This document shows positions 21,553 to 32,764 of a DNA stretch of 64,000 bases, in pieces. Source of the DNA: Vitis vinifera (lineage: Eukaryota; Streptophyta; Magnoliopsida; Vitales; Vitaceae). A program made the position numbers and the translations under genes. The stretch lies in NCBI RefSeq assembly GCF_030704535.1, contig NC_081817.1:4845501-4909500 (forward strand), read 5' to 3'. The stretch's first letter is position 1, and each line of letters opens with the position of its first letter. The notes below the pieces were generated by a model. The model ran no database searches and was not told the origin of the DNA. It saw only the letters and a list, made by a program, of their open reading frames with translations.

Positions 21553-23740
21553 CGTCTCACTCTGGGAATTAATCTGGTGTAGATGTTTCAGGTGAATATT
21601 TGCACTTGGACTAAAGTTTATTGTTTCATTGATGTCAGAATTTTGTTGATTTGGGAATTATGGTTAAAACATATTAGATTATTATAGCAGATTCCAACAT
21701 GGAAGAGTTGTTTTGATTGATAATTTATTAATGGTCCATTTCTTAAATTATAATAATGAGAATGCGAGATGGCATGAGTTGGAAGGTATTAGAAATGGGA
21801 GCAGCAGAAAACATGTTGCAAAATTTTTATCACAGCATGGTTTTACTGTTGCATTATGCCATTGTTTTCACATATTTCACCTTGCAAAGAGAACCTAGCT
21901 TTTCCAGGTTGATGCTTATCTAATTCTAATAGGCATTATGTGGTGAACTATAGGATAGGGGGTTGAACTATGTGCTGTCATGATGGCTTTTTGGTACTTT
22001 TGTAGTGCATCAGACATAACCTTTTGTTTCTTTTTTTGTTTTTTTCTTTTCATTGTTTTGCTTAATTTTGATCTATATGATTTATTATATTTATCCTCTG
22101 TTGGCTGAAACTGTAGGTGAGAGCCAATGGTATAAGATAGTGGCAAGATACAACGCCAGATGATGAAAGCTATAGCAGCATGCAACTGACTGAGCTGCTG
22201 AAGAAGGTAACAGCATTTTTGTTCATCTTGTTATGTATTTATTTATTTTGTTGTTCTTTCTGTTTCATATTTAACCAAGAAGCATGATGTTACATCATGT
22301 CATGAAATCTCACTTGTATGCTTAGTTCCTTGTATACTAATGGCAATGTACTATGTAGTTTCTAAATTCAACCGTGGAAGCATGATTCCTAATACTGTTG
22401 GTGCTAAATAGCATGCATGTCGTCTAAGGATATTAATATGTATGTTTTAATCATAGTGAAGTTCCACTTTGTCCTTCAGCTGGTTTTTTGAAGCATAAGC
22501 TATTTAACATTGGAAATGATAACATTTGTTGATGAATGAGGATTACATTCAAGTAAGGCCCTTTATTAGTTTTTTCATGTGATATGTCTTTATGAGCATT
22601 ACAATCATGCAAGAAAGTAGCACCGAACTTCCTCACCTGGCATGGATAGGTTTTCTCTTTCTTCTCTCTTTTGGAGTGCTTGATATTTCAGAGAGAGAGA
22701 GAGAGAGAGAGAGGGCATCGGATTATTACCAAGCTCTACTGGTTGATTTCACTTCAGAAATGGGGAAAACTATGGAATATACAAAAGATCATAACCATTA
22801 GTGCTTCAAGGCTCACTGTGGTTATTAGACAGAAATGGGAGCAGGGAGGGGGCAGAATTTTAAAGATGGCTCCATTCCATAAACATTTTTATACATTTTC
22901 CCTTTTCCTTTTCTTTGTTCTATTTGTGAAACAAATGGAGAGCAGGGCTAATAGTTAATTCAAAGATACTATTAGACAGAATGATAAGACAGTTAAAAAA
23001 CTTGAAAGGTGTATGTGAAGTTTACGCAGCCATAACATGTTCCAGTTTTTATTGCTGTTATATGCACGTCACTGAATCTTCAGCACACAGGGCCAACTGT
23101 TTATTTATAAATGATGTGTCTAAGAAATAAATTTTACATTGTTAAAGTAATACTACTGTGTGTGTGTTTTAGCTGGTCATGTCTTTTAAGCATCGAGCCC
23201 TTTGCTTAGCTTTCACAGGGACATTGGTGGTCATGTATGATAGTTAATAGTAATAATAAATAATTATTTACCATTTTGGTTTATATGTTATTCCAATTTC
23301 TTTCTCTGAGGTGAAATCAGAACACTCCAGTTGTTATCTATGGTGATTACTGTTACATAATCAGTACATTTTGGAACTTGGCAGGTGTTGTATATTGGGC
23401 TCAAGAGATGGGAGTTGTTGGATTTGTAAAATCATCGTAACCTTTGTATTCTACCTTTTGTGTTTCAGATTTAGGGTTGTAATTTTAGTTGTGGCAAAAA
23501 CCAACCTTGTGGTTGGTACTCATCCTACTATCTATATGATATGAAAGGTTGTCTCGCAACTTTGAAACTGGCCATAATAATGCTCTTTTAGTTTCAAAAT
23601 CTGGGAGGTGAAGTTCAGCATCCCCAATTCTTGGACGAGTTGTTGACACAATCAAATGCCATTCATTCCTGTAATAGACCATTGAAACCCTGCATGCTTT
23701 CTGAAGTGGTATTTTGAATTTGAGGCTTGGGCTATATTTT
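21553..23740 (+). other. 3' UTR and downstream region of the PWWP gene
   Basis: No further coding exon is seen. Likely spliced 3' UTR pieces follow: one between ACTGTAG (about 22117) and AAG/GTAACAG (about 22206), another after CTTGGCAG near 23384. The ORFs in this stretch are short and unrelated to known domains. Transcript data would be needed to confirm the UTR exons. Confidence 0.4.
22690..22714 (+). repeat. (GA)n microsatellite
   Basis: About 12 GA units within the spliced 3' region of the PWWP gene. Confidence 0.92.
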
Positions 23741-23866
23741 ATGCTCGATATTCATACAAGTCTACCTTCATCCACTCTTGTAACTTGCTGATTCTCTGTA
23801 TGTCTCGATTTAATTAGGTTTTGGGGGCAGGGCCATGTTTCATCTGCAACCTCAAAATCTACCTGT

Positions 23867-23899
23867 AGAGAGGGAGGAGGGAGGAGGGAGGAGGGAGGA
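23867..23899 (+). repeat. (GGAGGGA)n G-rich minisatellite
   Basis: Four to five GGGAGGA units give at least four GGG runs spaced by four bases, a pattern able to form a G-quadruplex. Confidence 0.8.
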
Positions 23900-24480
23900 A
23901 CTGCACTTTGGGACTCATTTTTCATTTCACCTACATAGTCAAATTTCATTCTATTGAATATTTAAAAACGAAGAGAGAGTAGAAAATATCAAATATTTGT
24001 TATATTGCTACTTTTTATTAATTAAAATAAAATATTTTGATAATAACAAGTCATTTTATGTATTTTTAAATATTTCAAAATATCCGAATGGGTTAGAGTA
24101 GAAATTTTGGATGAAACTTTCTATTCTTAAAAATAAAAATAATGACAATTTCAATATAAAATACAATTTATCTTAAAAAGATGTTTACTTTTTATTGCTC
24201 TTCCAAAAAATTAAGGTATAAATTTTTTTTGTTATCACACATTTTAAAAGTTCAAAATTAGTAAAATTTTAATATAATAATCAAGAAACTATTCTAATTG
24301 CCAGTAAAGCAAGTTTTAGTCTTTTGACTTTCTGAAAAAAAGGTCCAAACAAGGCCCTAGTGAAGGGGATAAATCTTTGAATTAACAACTTCTTAAAGCA
24401 ATTTAAAAAAAAAAAAGAAAGAAAGAAAAAAGAAAAAAGGGCAAAAAGGGGAAGGAAGCCCGCAAAGTGGGTGTACAAAT
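23900..24480. other. Intergenic AT-rich stretch
   Basis: No gene seen. Contains A-rich and GAAA-rich tracts near 24400-24450. Confidence 0.6.
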
Positions 24481-24486
24481 CCAAAC

Positions 24487-24494
24487 TTTCCCGC
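24487..24494 (+). promoter_or_regulatory. E2F-type site TTTCCCGC
   Basis: Exact match to the E2F consensus TTTSSCGC, about 415 bases upstream of the ATG of the next gene. E2F sites mark S-phase genes in plants; relevance here is inferred from one motif. Confidence 0.35.
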
Positions 24495-24901
24495 TCAAAC
24501 GTGCTTACGGACGGTTTCTTTCATCAAGAGCAGCGATTAGTTCATCAACAACGCACATAAGCCAACTGACCCGACTCTTATTATTGGCTACTATTTCGTG
24601 ACGTGCACCTCAAAATATATCTTCATTGGCCGGTCATGAACATACGTCACCGCCAATGCTAAACCCCATTTCTCCTTGCCTTTTTTCTATTACGGGAGAA
24701 TAAAATCTTCTCTCTCGCTCATGATCCCATATTAATACTAATTAATTAGTTAGGGAATTAATGTATTCTCAAAATTCAAAAATTTCCCTCTGCTTCTCTC
24801 CATTCTTCTTCTGTTCTTCTGTTTCATTCTGAAATTCTACCGTTTTACTTTCTCTCCATCATGTATGCGTGTAATGTTATCTGTCTGTTTGACTGAAATT
24901 T

Positions 24902-27900
24902 ATGGAAATGGACGGTGTTGATGATCAGAAGAAGAATCTGGAAGAGGGAAAGATTCGATTTTCAGGTTTTCTCTCTATACTCGCATATGCAATTCATTTT
25001 TGGGTTTGATTGCATGGAATCGACAACTCTTTTATCTTGATTTTCTTTTTCTTTTTTCTTTTTTCTTTTTTTAGTTTTTTAAGAAACCCTTACCCTTCGT
25101 TTGGTTGCGGAGAAAACCAAGGGAAAATTGAAAGAGGAGAGAATTTCTCATAATTATGCGTCGTCTTTTCTTCTGCTTTTCTGAAAATTAAAATTTGCCC
25201 TCAACTAACTTGAAGTGATCGTAATAGGTTTAATTGAGTGGATGAACGATTTGGCATTCAAGATTTTGATTATTATTATTATTATCTTATTATTATTGTT
25301 ATTATTTTGGTTTTTCTTATGTTTTCTTGGTGTCCAAACAAGGTTCTAGGGTTTCAGGATTCCTTTCACATGAATTGGCTGATGATTGATTCTTGCGGGG
25401 TGTATGTTGTGGGTGCTATTGTAGTCGAATTGTGTGTTTAATTCTTTGTTTCTGGTATTTTTGTAAATGAATGCACTGAATGACCATCTATGAATTAGTT
25501 GGTACGCTATTGTGTTGCAACTTATATGGTTTTAATCTGGATATATACGCAGGCCATGTAAAAGTAGAAAATTCAATGGCTAGAGTTTAATGCTATACTA
25601 GTTGAGTTGTGCAAACTCATTTTAGAATTTCTGGAAAGAAAGGTAGAAAATTTGATGTAATATTTACTGCAAGTTTGCTAGTATTTATTGTCTTGGGTCA
25701 TTCTATTTATCTAGTTTCAGGTCAACTCTCCTTAGAAAAGAACACTGGCACAAGCATTTATATGCATATCTTCTATTTCATTCATTTGCTCCCATTTGTG
25801 ATCCACCACCACCATAATCATCATTTCTTTCTCATCAGTTTAGTTTTAAGGCTTGAATGATCAAGATTACTGATAGAAAGCTGAGCAAATTTGAAGCGAA
25901 ATTAGTTGTAAGTTAAAATGCTTTGATGGGTTCCTCTTTACTTGCAGCAGGGAGTAATTTGAGTCTGCTCTGAATACCGTCAGGGGGATTAAAAAAATAA
26001 TTTATTTTTATAGGCATTAAAAAAATAAATAATAATAATAATAATATAAACAAGCAGATATGATGTCAAGTTGTCTTTTCTTTTTTCTTGGTGGGGGTGG
26101 GGGGGTTAGTTTGTTTTCTAGTTTGGTTGTCTCTGAATATTATTTTGTGCGAGGATCTTGAAGTCATTATATCAATATTGTTATTCTACTTGCCAAAAGC
26201 TTAGTTTGAGGGTTTCAGCTTAAATTGTTAGAATGATTCACAGTTAATTTTGGAGATGAAAATTCTTTATGCTTCCCTCTTTCTATTTTATATTGCTATA
26301 TAACCAAGTTCTGCTTGAAATCAATTTGACAGTAACTTTGGAGAACCGATATGACAGTTTAGAGCTTTCCGACAAAAGGAATCCTCAGGAATTAGAAAAT
26401 GCTGGTGATATACCTGGGCAAAGCAAACTGGAGCCTTCACTCTCAGATTCTCTGGAACCAGAAAGACCAAGAGGAACTGGCAATTACAATTTGCGCAAAA
26501 GTTTAGCTTGGGATAGCGCCTTTTTCACTAGTAAAGGTCTGCCAATGTGTACTTAAAAAACCCATACTTAAATGCCTTCTATCAACACTATTTCATTGTA
26601 TGTTAACTTTACAATTTCTTCTTTTGTACATGTTCAGGAGTTCTGGATCCTGAGAATGATGATTTTGAGCTGTTTGACACTGGGAATTCTCTGGAATTGG
26701 AGAATGCAGCTGACATATTTGGACAGAGAGAACACGAATATTTGCCATCTGATTCTTTGGAACCAGAAATTCCAAGTAGAGATGGAAAGTTTAATTTGCG
26801 CCAAAGTTTAGCTTGGGATAGTGCCTTTTTCACAAGTGAAGGTTTGGTCTCATATGCTCAGGAGACCCATATTTTTAAGTGTCTATCAATGTTACCTTGT
26901 ATATATCTTCCAAGTTACAGATTTATATCATAACTACTCTACATGTTCAGGAGTTCTGGATCCTGAGGAACTCTTTATGATAAACAAAGGATTCAAGAAG
27001 GCTAAAACACGTCTACTACCTGGGATTAAAGAAGAACTTCAGAGATCTGCTGAGTCGAATTCTACAATAGATAGTGATCGGTTCTCTTTAGAAAGCCTTG
27101 AAATTGATCTGTTTGAAGATATTAGAGCATCCATCCAGAAATCAAGTAAGGAATCCAATTTGTCGATTTCAAGCCACCAAATGGGATTAGGAGTAGGCCT
27201 GCAAAGTATTTGCTTTAAGTATACTGGTTTTTCAGTTCTTGAAAGAGGCACTTTTCCTGCATTCTTATTTGTATAAGTTTTAGTGTGGGTGTAGGTCAGG
27301 ATTCTCCAAAGAGGTTTTCTGGTTTAAAAGGGTCCATTGGAATAGGAAACATTAAGATTTGATTAAATGCTTAGGCTCATTACCTTTATACATATCTCAT
27401 TTATCAAATCCCATGTGGGGCCTGATAAGGCAAAAATTCATGTTTTTAGGTAATGCTTATTGTGATAATTAGTCAATATTGTTTAGTATGACATGTTTGA
27501 TCTTATATTTATTTCTATTTTTTCCTTTTGTGCATCTGCTATGGCTGAATTTATCCTCGATTGATGCTTGTTTCAGCCTCAGAGAAATTGGATGCTGCCT
27601 GTCAAACTAGGGTAAGTTCTTGTCATGGTGGTCATTTTTGGAAACTGCCCCTATGTTCCTTGAGAGTGAACTTCTCTAAATTTGAAATTTCAGATGAAAA
27701 CGATGCCAGCTATCACAAGGCAAACTATTAATGTGCATGGATCACAGAGAACTGCAAAGGAGATTTCAATTCATACACGAGTGCAGGCATGTAATAATTG
27801 AGCTGAATGAAATATTGTTTCTTTTATGTTATAGTGCATGCACTTCTCAGCTATGTATCATCTAGGCTGCTCAGATTTTAAATATGCATTTGTCCATTCA

Positions 27901-29805
27901 CAAGCACAGAGGAGTTAGTAGAGTAAAATCAAATTATCACTTTTTTTTTGGTACTATTTCATGTACTTTTCATTTATGCATTTTTAATTAAATAAAGCAG
28001 GCTACTGGAAGCAGAGAGTCAATTCCCTTGCCTCTCAAGCCACCAAAGATGTTAGGCCAGAGTAACTCCATTTCAGCAGCTCCAACCAAAAGGGTTCCTT
28101 TGGGTGCAAACCGTGTCGAAGTGGAAAATAGGAATGCTAAGACTACACTTGGTGAGAAGAATCCCCTTGAATATAGATCAATTTCAAAGACAATCAAAAG
28201 TCCTTTTGATTGGCTTTTAACTGAAATTTGCCTTAATGCATTACAGGGAAACGTTTGGTAGTGACCCGGCAACCATGTTTGGTCAACTCTTGCAGTATCA
28301 TCCCTAGCTCTACACCCTCCCCAAGATCATCTTCAGGTTCTGCCACCGCTACCAACAAATCAACGGTTTCTTGTTCCCCATATGATAGGTCTGATAGTGC
28401 TTCATCTGATGCAACTGGTAAATCTCCCTCAAACTCTTTGAGAAGAAAAATTGATTCAAGGAGTATTAATCTGGCAACCTCTGTCTCTACCCTCAAAACG
28501 CCTCTTCGATGCTCAACAAAAACTAAAAATGATGTTAGAAATTCTGGTCACTCTTCTAGTTGGTTCTCTAGTTCATTGTCTGCACAGAAGCCTTCCTCTT
28601 GCACATCATCTACAAGCTCCTTTGATGGATGGTCATCGGAATCATCATCATCAACTGTCAACCAAAGATCTAATGGTTCAAAAGCAAGTCTGGATGGTGC
28701 TCCTTACCAAGGGTTTTCCTTTGACAATGACATCATTCAAGCATCAGATATTGAGAGCCATCCACCTAATCAATCCTCTGTTGGATCCAAAAGTCACAGA
28801 ACAAGATTGCCCAATCAATACATCAAGAAATGTTCAATGGTTAATGGTCCTGTTTCTCCAAATGTTTCAGGAAACTCCAAACCTTCAAGTCTTCGAATGC
28901 CATCCCCAAAGATTGGGTTTTTTGATGTGGTTAGTTTTTGCTCTCTTTCCTTTTCTTTTTCATTTTCATTTTAGGTTGATCAAATCTTATTTTGACTTCA
29001 GCTTTTGATCTCAATGTCTTTAATGTATGATTTATAAAACTACCATATTGATAGCTTGAATGTTGATTTTCACTCATGTCAGGAAAAATCTATGCCCACT
29101 GGACTGAATGGGAGTTTCCAGTTTCGTTCTGGTGCACAAAGTACATTGGCTAAAAGCGGGACTAGAATCAGTAATCTCAGTGGGGCTGCCAATAGAGCAA
29201 GGCGGGGTAAGCTTCAGCCAGCAAGAACTTCAATAGGGACTCAGAATGTGAAGCGAGGTTCTCACCAAACTGAAGTTTCATGTCCTGATTCAGGAATGAA
29301 TCCTGCATATCCTGTGCAGTTTCACAATGTTGAAGATGCTTCTAAGAAAGGGTCTGGCTTGTTGAGAACCACAAGAAGTCATCTTGGGATGACTGTAAAG
29401 AATCAGAATGTTTCATCTACCAAAGTTAGTAGAGAAAATTGCTCAAAAACTCCAGAAGTGGGCTCTAGTTCAAAGGCTGAAAATAAAGGGGCTCAAGCAG
29501 TTTTGAAGGATAGAATGAGAAGGGAGAGCAAGGGAACAGTCCATGTAAAAGCCAACAAGACTCTTACCAAGGAAGGTAGACCCCATCATTCTCGTGAGAA
29601 TATGAATCTCCAAAGAAAAGAGCACGAGGAGGTCAGCCAAAACAGTCCTCAAGATAATCAGTCTCTACTACACATGAATGAAAAGGAAAACTATTTTGAA
29701 GATCAAGTTGATGGTTTAAGCAGACAGGTCAGTGTCATTGATCTCAGCAGGGATGTGGTGGTTGAGCCTAGAGGGAATGTCTTGTTCCAACCTTATTGTC
29801 AATAA
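24902..29805 (+). CDS. Unrecognised Ser-rich protein, 9 exons, about 783 aa
   Basis: Exons: 24902-24965, 26333-26536, 26638-26841, 26951-27145, 27577-27611, 27694-27786, 28001-28151, 28247-28929 and 29083-29805; every junction keeps frame. The start MEMDGVDDQKKN is the first ATG of the frame before a consensus-like donor. Residues 22-158 hold two copies of a module ending SLAWDSAFFTS-[KE]-G, each followed by VLDPE. A short conserved helix-like part follows (KAKTRLLPGIKEELQR). The C-terminal two thirds is Ser/Thr/Lys/Arg-rich with no visible fold (PSSTPSPRSSSGSATATN, SSWFSSSLSAQK), like disordered cytoskeleton-associated proteins. I do not recognise a named family and assign no function. Intron 6 uses a GC donor. 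An E2F-like site lies upstream. Confidence 0.8.
25258..25306 (+). repeat. (ATT)n microsatellite in intron 1
   Basis: Imperfect ATT/TTA repeats in the 1.4-kb first intron of the Ser-rich protein gene. Confidence 0.8.
26333..26950 (+). repeat. Tandem duplication of an exon plus its intron
   Basis: Exons 2 and 3 are both exactly 204 bases, share splice phase and align over all 68 codons. The downstream introns also match (ACATGTTCAG/GAGTTCTGGATCCTGAG at both 3' junctions). The period is about 305-313 bases. Divergence is substantial, so the duplication is not recent. Confidence 0.9.
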
Positions 29806-30784
29806 TTCTGGAGCTTGTTATTAGCCCATTTCTCACGAATGGCTTCTTCATGGGGAAAAGGGCCCCCACCTTTCCCAGAGTAGGTCTTTTTATATTGTTG
29901 CTGAAACCTGTGTAGATGGTCAGAGATTGGAGTGAAAGTTCAAAGGTAACAGGGTCTGTTCTGTTATTCAGTTTCACGTTGAAGCCTTTTTTTTAAGACA
30001 TAGCATCAAACGCGATGTAATGTGATGCATTTGATATGATTGTGTTGAATGTTATGTTACTTCTCAAATGGTAATGAATTCAATTCTTTTGTGCCTGTGG
30101 TCGTCTCACCTAAATTTCCTCCAAACTCAATCCCCCCAGCTCACTGGTGACAACCATTCTGGGACTGCGACCCACCATCCTCGAAATCATTCCTAGCGTC
30201 AAATGGCCGGAAATGACCATTTCCTTATAAAAGCCGGATCCGAAACCCTTAAACACTAAGTATTTGTATTACTTATTTGAATTTCTTCCCCTCCCTCACA
30301 CTTCACAGAGAGTTCTAACATGGCTGTTTGCTGTGTCTTCGTAAACCCGACCTCGGAATTGATTGCCTTGCTCCACTTTGGTCTTGGTCTTTGGGCTTTC
30401 CATTAACCCATTTTCATCCCAACTTAAAAATCCTAGCTTCATGAATCATGATGCTGATAATTTAAATTAACCTCTAGTTTGATTACTCCTAGAGTGTTAA
30501 CTTTAGATTTATCACTTAGTTTTTATTTCTTTTAATCCCAACTTCAAATTTTTTCTAAAATATCACATTGTATTTGTTCTTATAAATTTGTTTGTTAAGC
30601 TTAAAATAAATTAATTTAAGGGAAAATAAGTAAGAATCTACTTTAGCTTGAGCATCTTTTTCCCTTTTTCCTTTCTTTTTTCATTTTTTTTTTGGGATTG
30701 GTGCCATGCCTTGCCAATTTCCCACATCCTATTCATATGGAGGGAAGTATTTTTCTTTTTGTAAGAAAAAGCAAGTCTCAATTT
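29806..30784. other. 3' UTR and intergenic region with one tiny ORF
   Basis: The first 290 bases probably hold the 3' UTR of the Ser-rich gene (AATGAATTC/ATGTAATG words near 30015-30080). From 30150 there is a TATA-like ATAAAAGCC (about 30225) and then a 28-codon ORF at 30320-30406 starting MAVCCVFVNP. It has no known match and is probably a gene fragment or chance. Confidence 0.4.
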
Positions 30785-31680
30785 AGGGTTGTTATTTGGT
30801 ACCCACTCTTCATTTTAGGTACCTACCCACATTTGACCTCATTAATAAAATAATATATGTAAAGTACATATCATTAAAAAATTTATAAAAACTTATCAAA
30901 CCGGTAAAAATAACTTATTGGTGAGAAATAATCACATGTATTTCATACATAATGAATTACCTAACTCTATCTAAAAAAAGAAAATTCTACCAACTACTCT
31001 TATACTCTCATTATTCATATATAAAAAAAGGGATAGTAATTTAATATGAAAGTTAAATAATTTCAACTACCAAATTACAAAATATGTAATATGTATTTTG
31101 ATGAATCAAATTTCAAGATCAAGTTTAAAACTTTTTGAGAGATAAAATTTAAAATTTGCATTATATGAAGAAGATGAAGGATTTCAAGTGATTACAAGTG
31201 TCAAAGGTAATATTTAATTTTTTTTTATCCAAATATAATTTTTGTAGGAAGAAATGTGATGTTAAATAATGATTTTAGAATTTTTTATGAGTTTATTATA
31301 AAATTTTGTTATCTAATTGTTATTAATATTTTTAGATCTTTTTTTTTTTGTTCATAAATTAAATTTGAAGATGAAATTTTATATGTCTTGAAGAAGACAT
31401 TATACGAAGGATGTCAAGTGATTACAAGTGTTAAAATGTAACATTTGGTTTTTTTTTTTTCCATTTACATATAATTGTTGTAGGTAGAAATGTCATGTTA
31501 AATCGCATTTAAATATGTAATGATTTATAACATTTAGATTTTTTTATTTTTTATGAGTTATTATTAATCAAATAGAGAACATTTAGTCATTTGTCATGAA
31601 ATTGTCATCAATATTTTTATATTATTATTTTGTGTATTCGTAAACTAAATTTGAAGATGAAGTTTTATATATTGAGAGGA

Positions 31681-31902
31681 GGTACGAAAATTGTGAGCGA
31701 TGGTACAAACTTTGTAAAAGAGAGTACGAACTTTATAAGAGAGTGTACGAACTTTGTAAGAGATGATATAAACTTTGTGAGAAAATGTACGAACTTTGTA
31801 AGAGATTGTACGAACTTTGTGAGAAATTGTACGAACTTTGTGAGAGAAGATACGAACTTTGTAAGAGATGATACAAACTTTGTAAAAGAGGGTACGAACT
31901 TT
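31681..31902 (+). repeat. 21-bp minisatellite array 1
   Basis: About 10.6 copies of a unit close to GTACGAACTTTGTRAGAGAT (21 bases with one more variable base). It stays in frame as a 7-residue repeat T-N-F-V-R-x-x, so the 103-codon ORF over it is a by-product of the period being a multiple of three. Confidence 0.92.
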
Positions 31903-32017
31903 AAAAATATAATATTTTATATTTATAGTTGTTTATATTAAATATCTTTAGAGAATTAGAGAAAAGTCCAAGAATTGTTTAGATCAGCCTAAAAGTATTT
32001 TTTTAAATAAAAATTAA

Positions 32018-32412
32018 GGACGTGTTGGGTAACTATTTTCAAAAATAATTTTTAAAAATTACATTTTCTCTAATATTTTTTAGAATAGAAGTATGTTTGA
32101 AAATTTAAAATATTTTAACCTATTTTTAATATTTTAAATATGTTTTAAAATAAATTTTATATCTCATGTTTTATTTTTAATCATTCCTTGTATTTGTATA
32201 ATTATTTTTTAAAATAATTATTAGAAAACAAGTGAAAATAATTTAAAAATATTGTTTAAAAACATCCTATTTTTTATTATTAAAAACAAAAAATAAAAAA
32301 TAAAAAACAGTTTAAAAAAAGAAAATTGTCAAACATGTTTTTTTTTTTTTTTTTACTTTTTTTATTCTAGAGAATAGAAAATTATTCTCGAAAACAATTA
32401 TCAAACACGTCC
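32018..32412. mobile_element. 395-bp MITE, PIF/Harbinger-like, nested
   Basis: Left end GGACGTGTTGGGTAACTATT; the reverse complement of the right end is GGACGTGTTTGATAATTGTT. Both are flanked by TAA (32015-32017 and 32413-32415). A 3-bp TAA target copy with short inverted ends and an AT-rich core fits Tourist/PIF-Harbinger MITEs. Confidence 0.8.
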
Positions 32413-32558
32413 TAAGTATTTAATAAAATTTAAGAAACATTTTTAAAAATTGAAAAAAAATCACTTATAATGTTACAAAAAAATTTATAAAATTTTTCAA
32501 AGAAATATTTTATAAGTGATTATTCTAAAATATACTTTAGAAAAGAAAAAAAAATATT

Positions 32559-32764
32559 TACGAACTTTGTAAGAAAGGGTACAAACTTTATCAAAGAGGG
32601 TATGCACATTGTAAGAGAGTGTCGTACATTGTAATTGTAAGAGATGGTATGAACATTGTAAAAAATTGTACGAACTTTGTAAGAAATTGTACGAACATTG
32701 TAAGAGAAAGTACGAACTTTGTAAGAAATGGTACGAACATTATAAGAGATGGTACGAACTTTGA
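32559..32764 (+). repeat. 21-bp minisatellite array 2
   Basis: Same unit and orientation as array 1 but more diverged (ACATTGTAAGAG variants). Both arrays end with the same words GGTACGAACTTT-RAAAATATAATATTTTA, so they are copies of one segment. Confidence 0.88.

Noticed and set aside
31630..31941. 103-codon ORF with a 7-residue repeat
   Set aside because: By-product of a 21-bp minisatellite whose period is a multiple of three; no flanking domain or gene signals.
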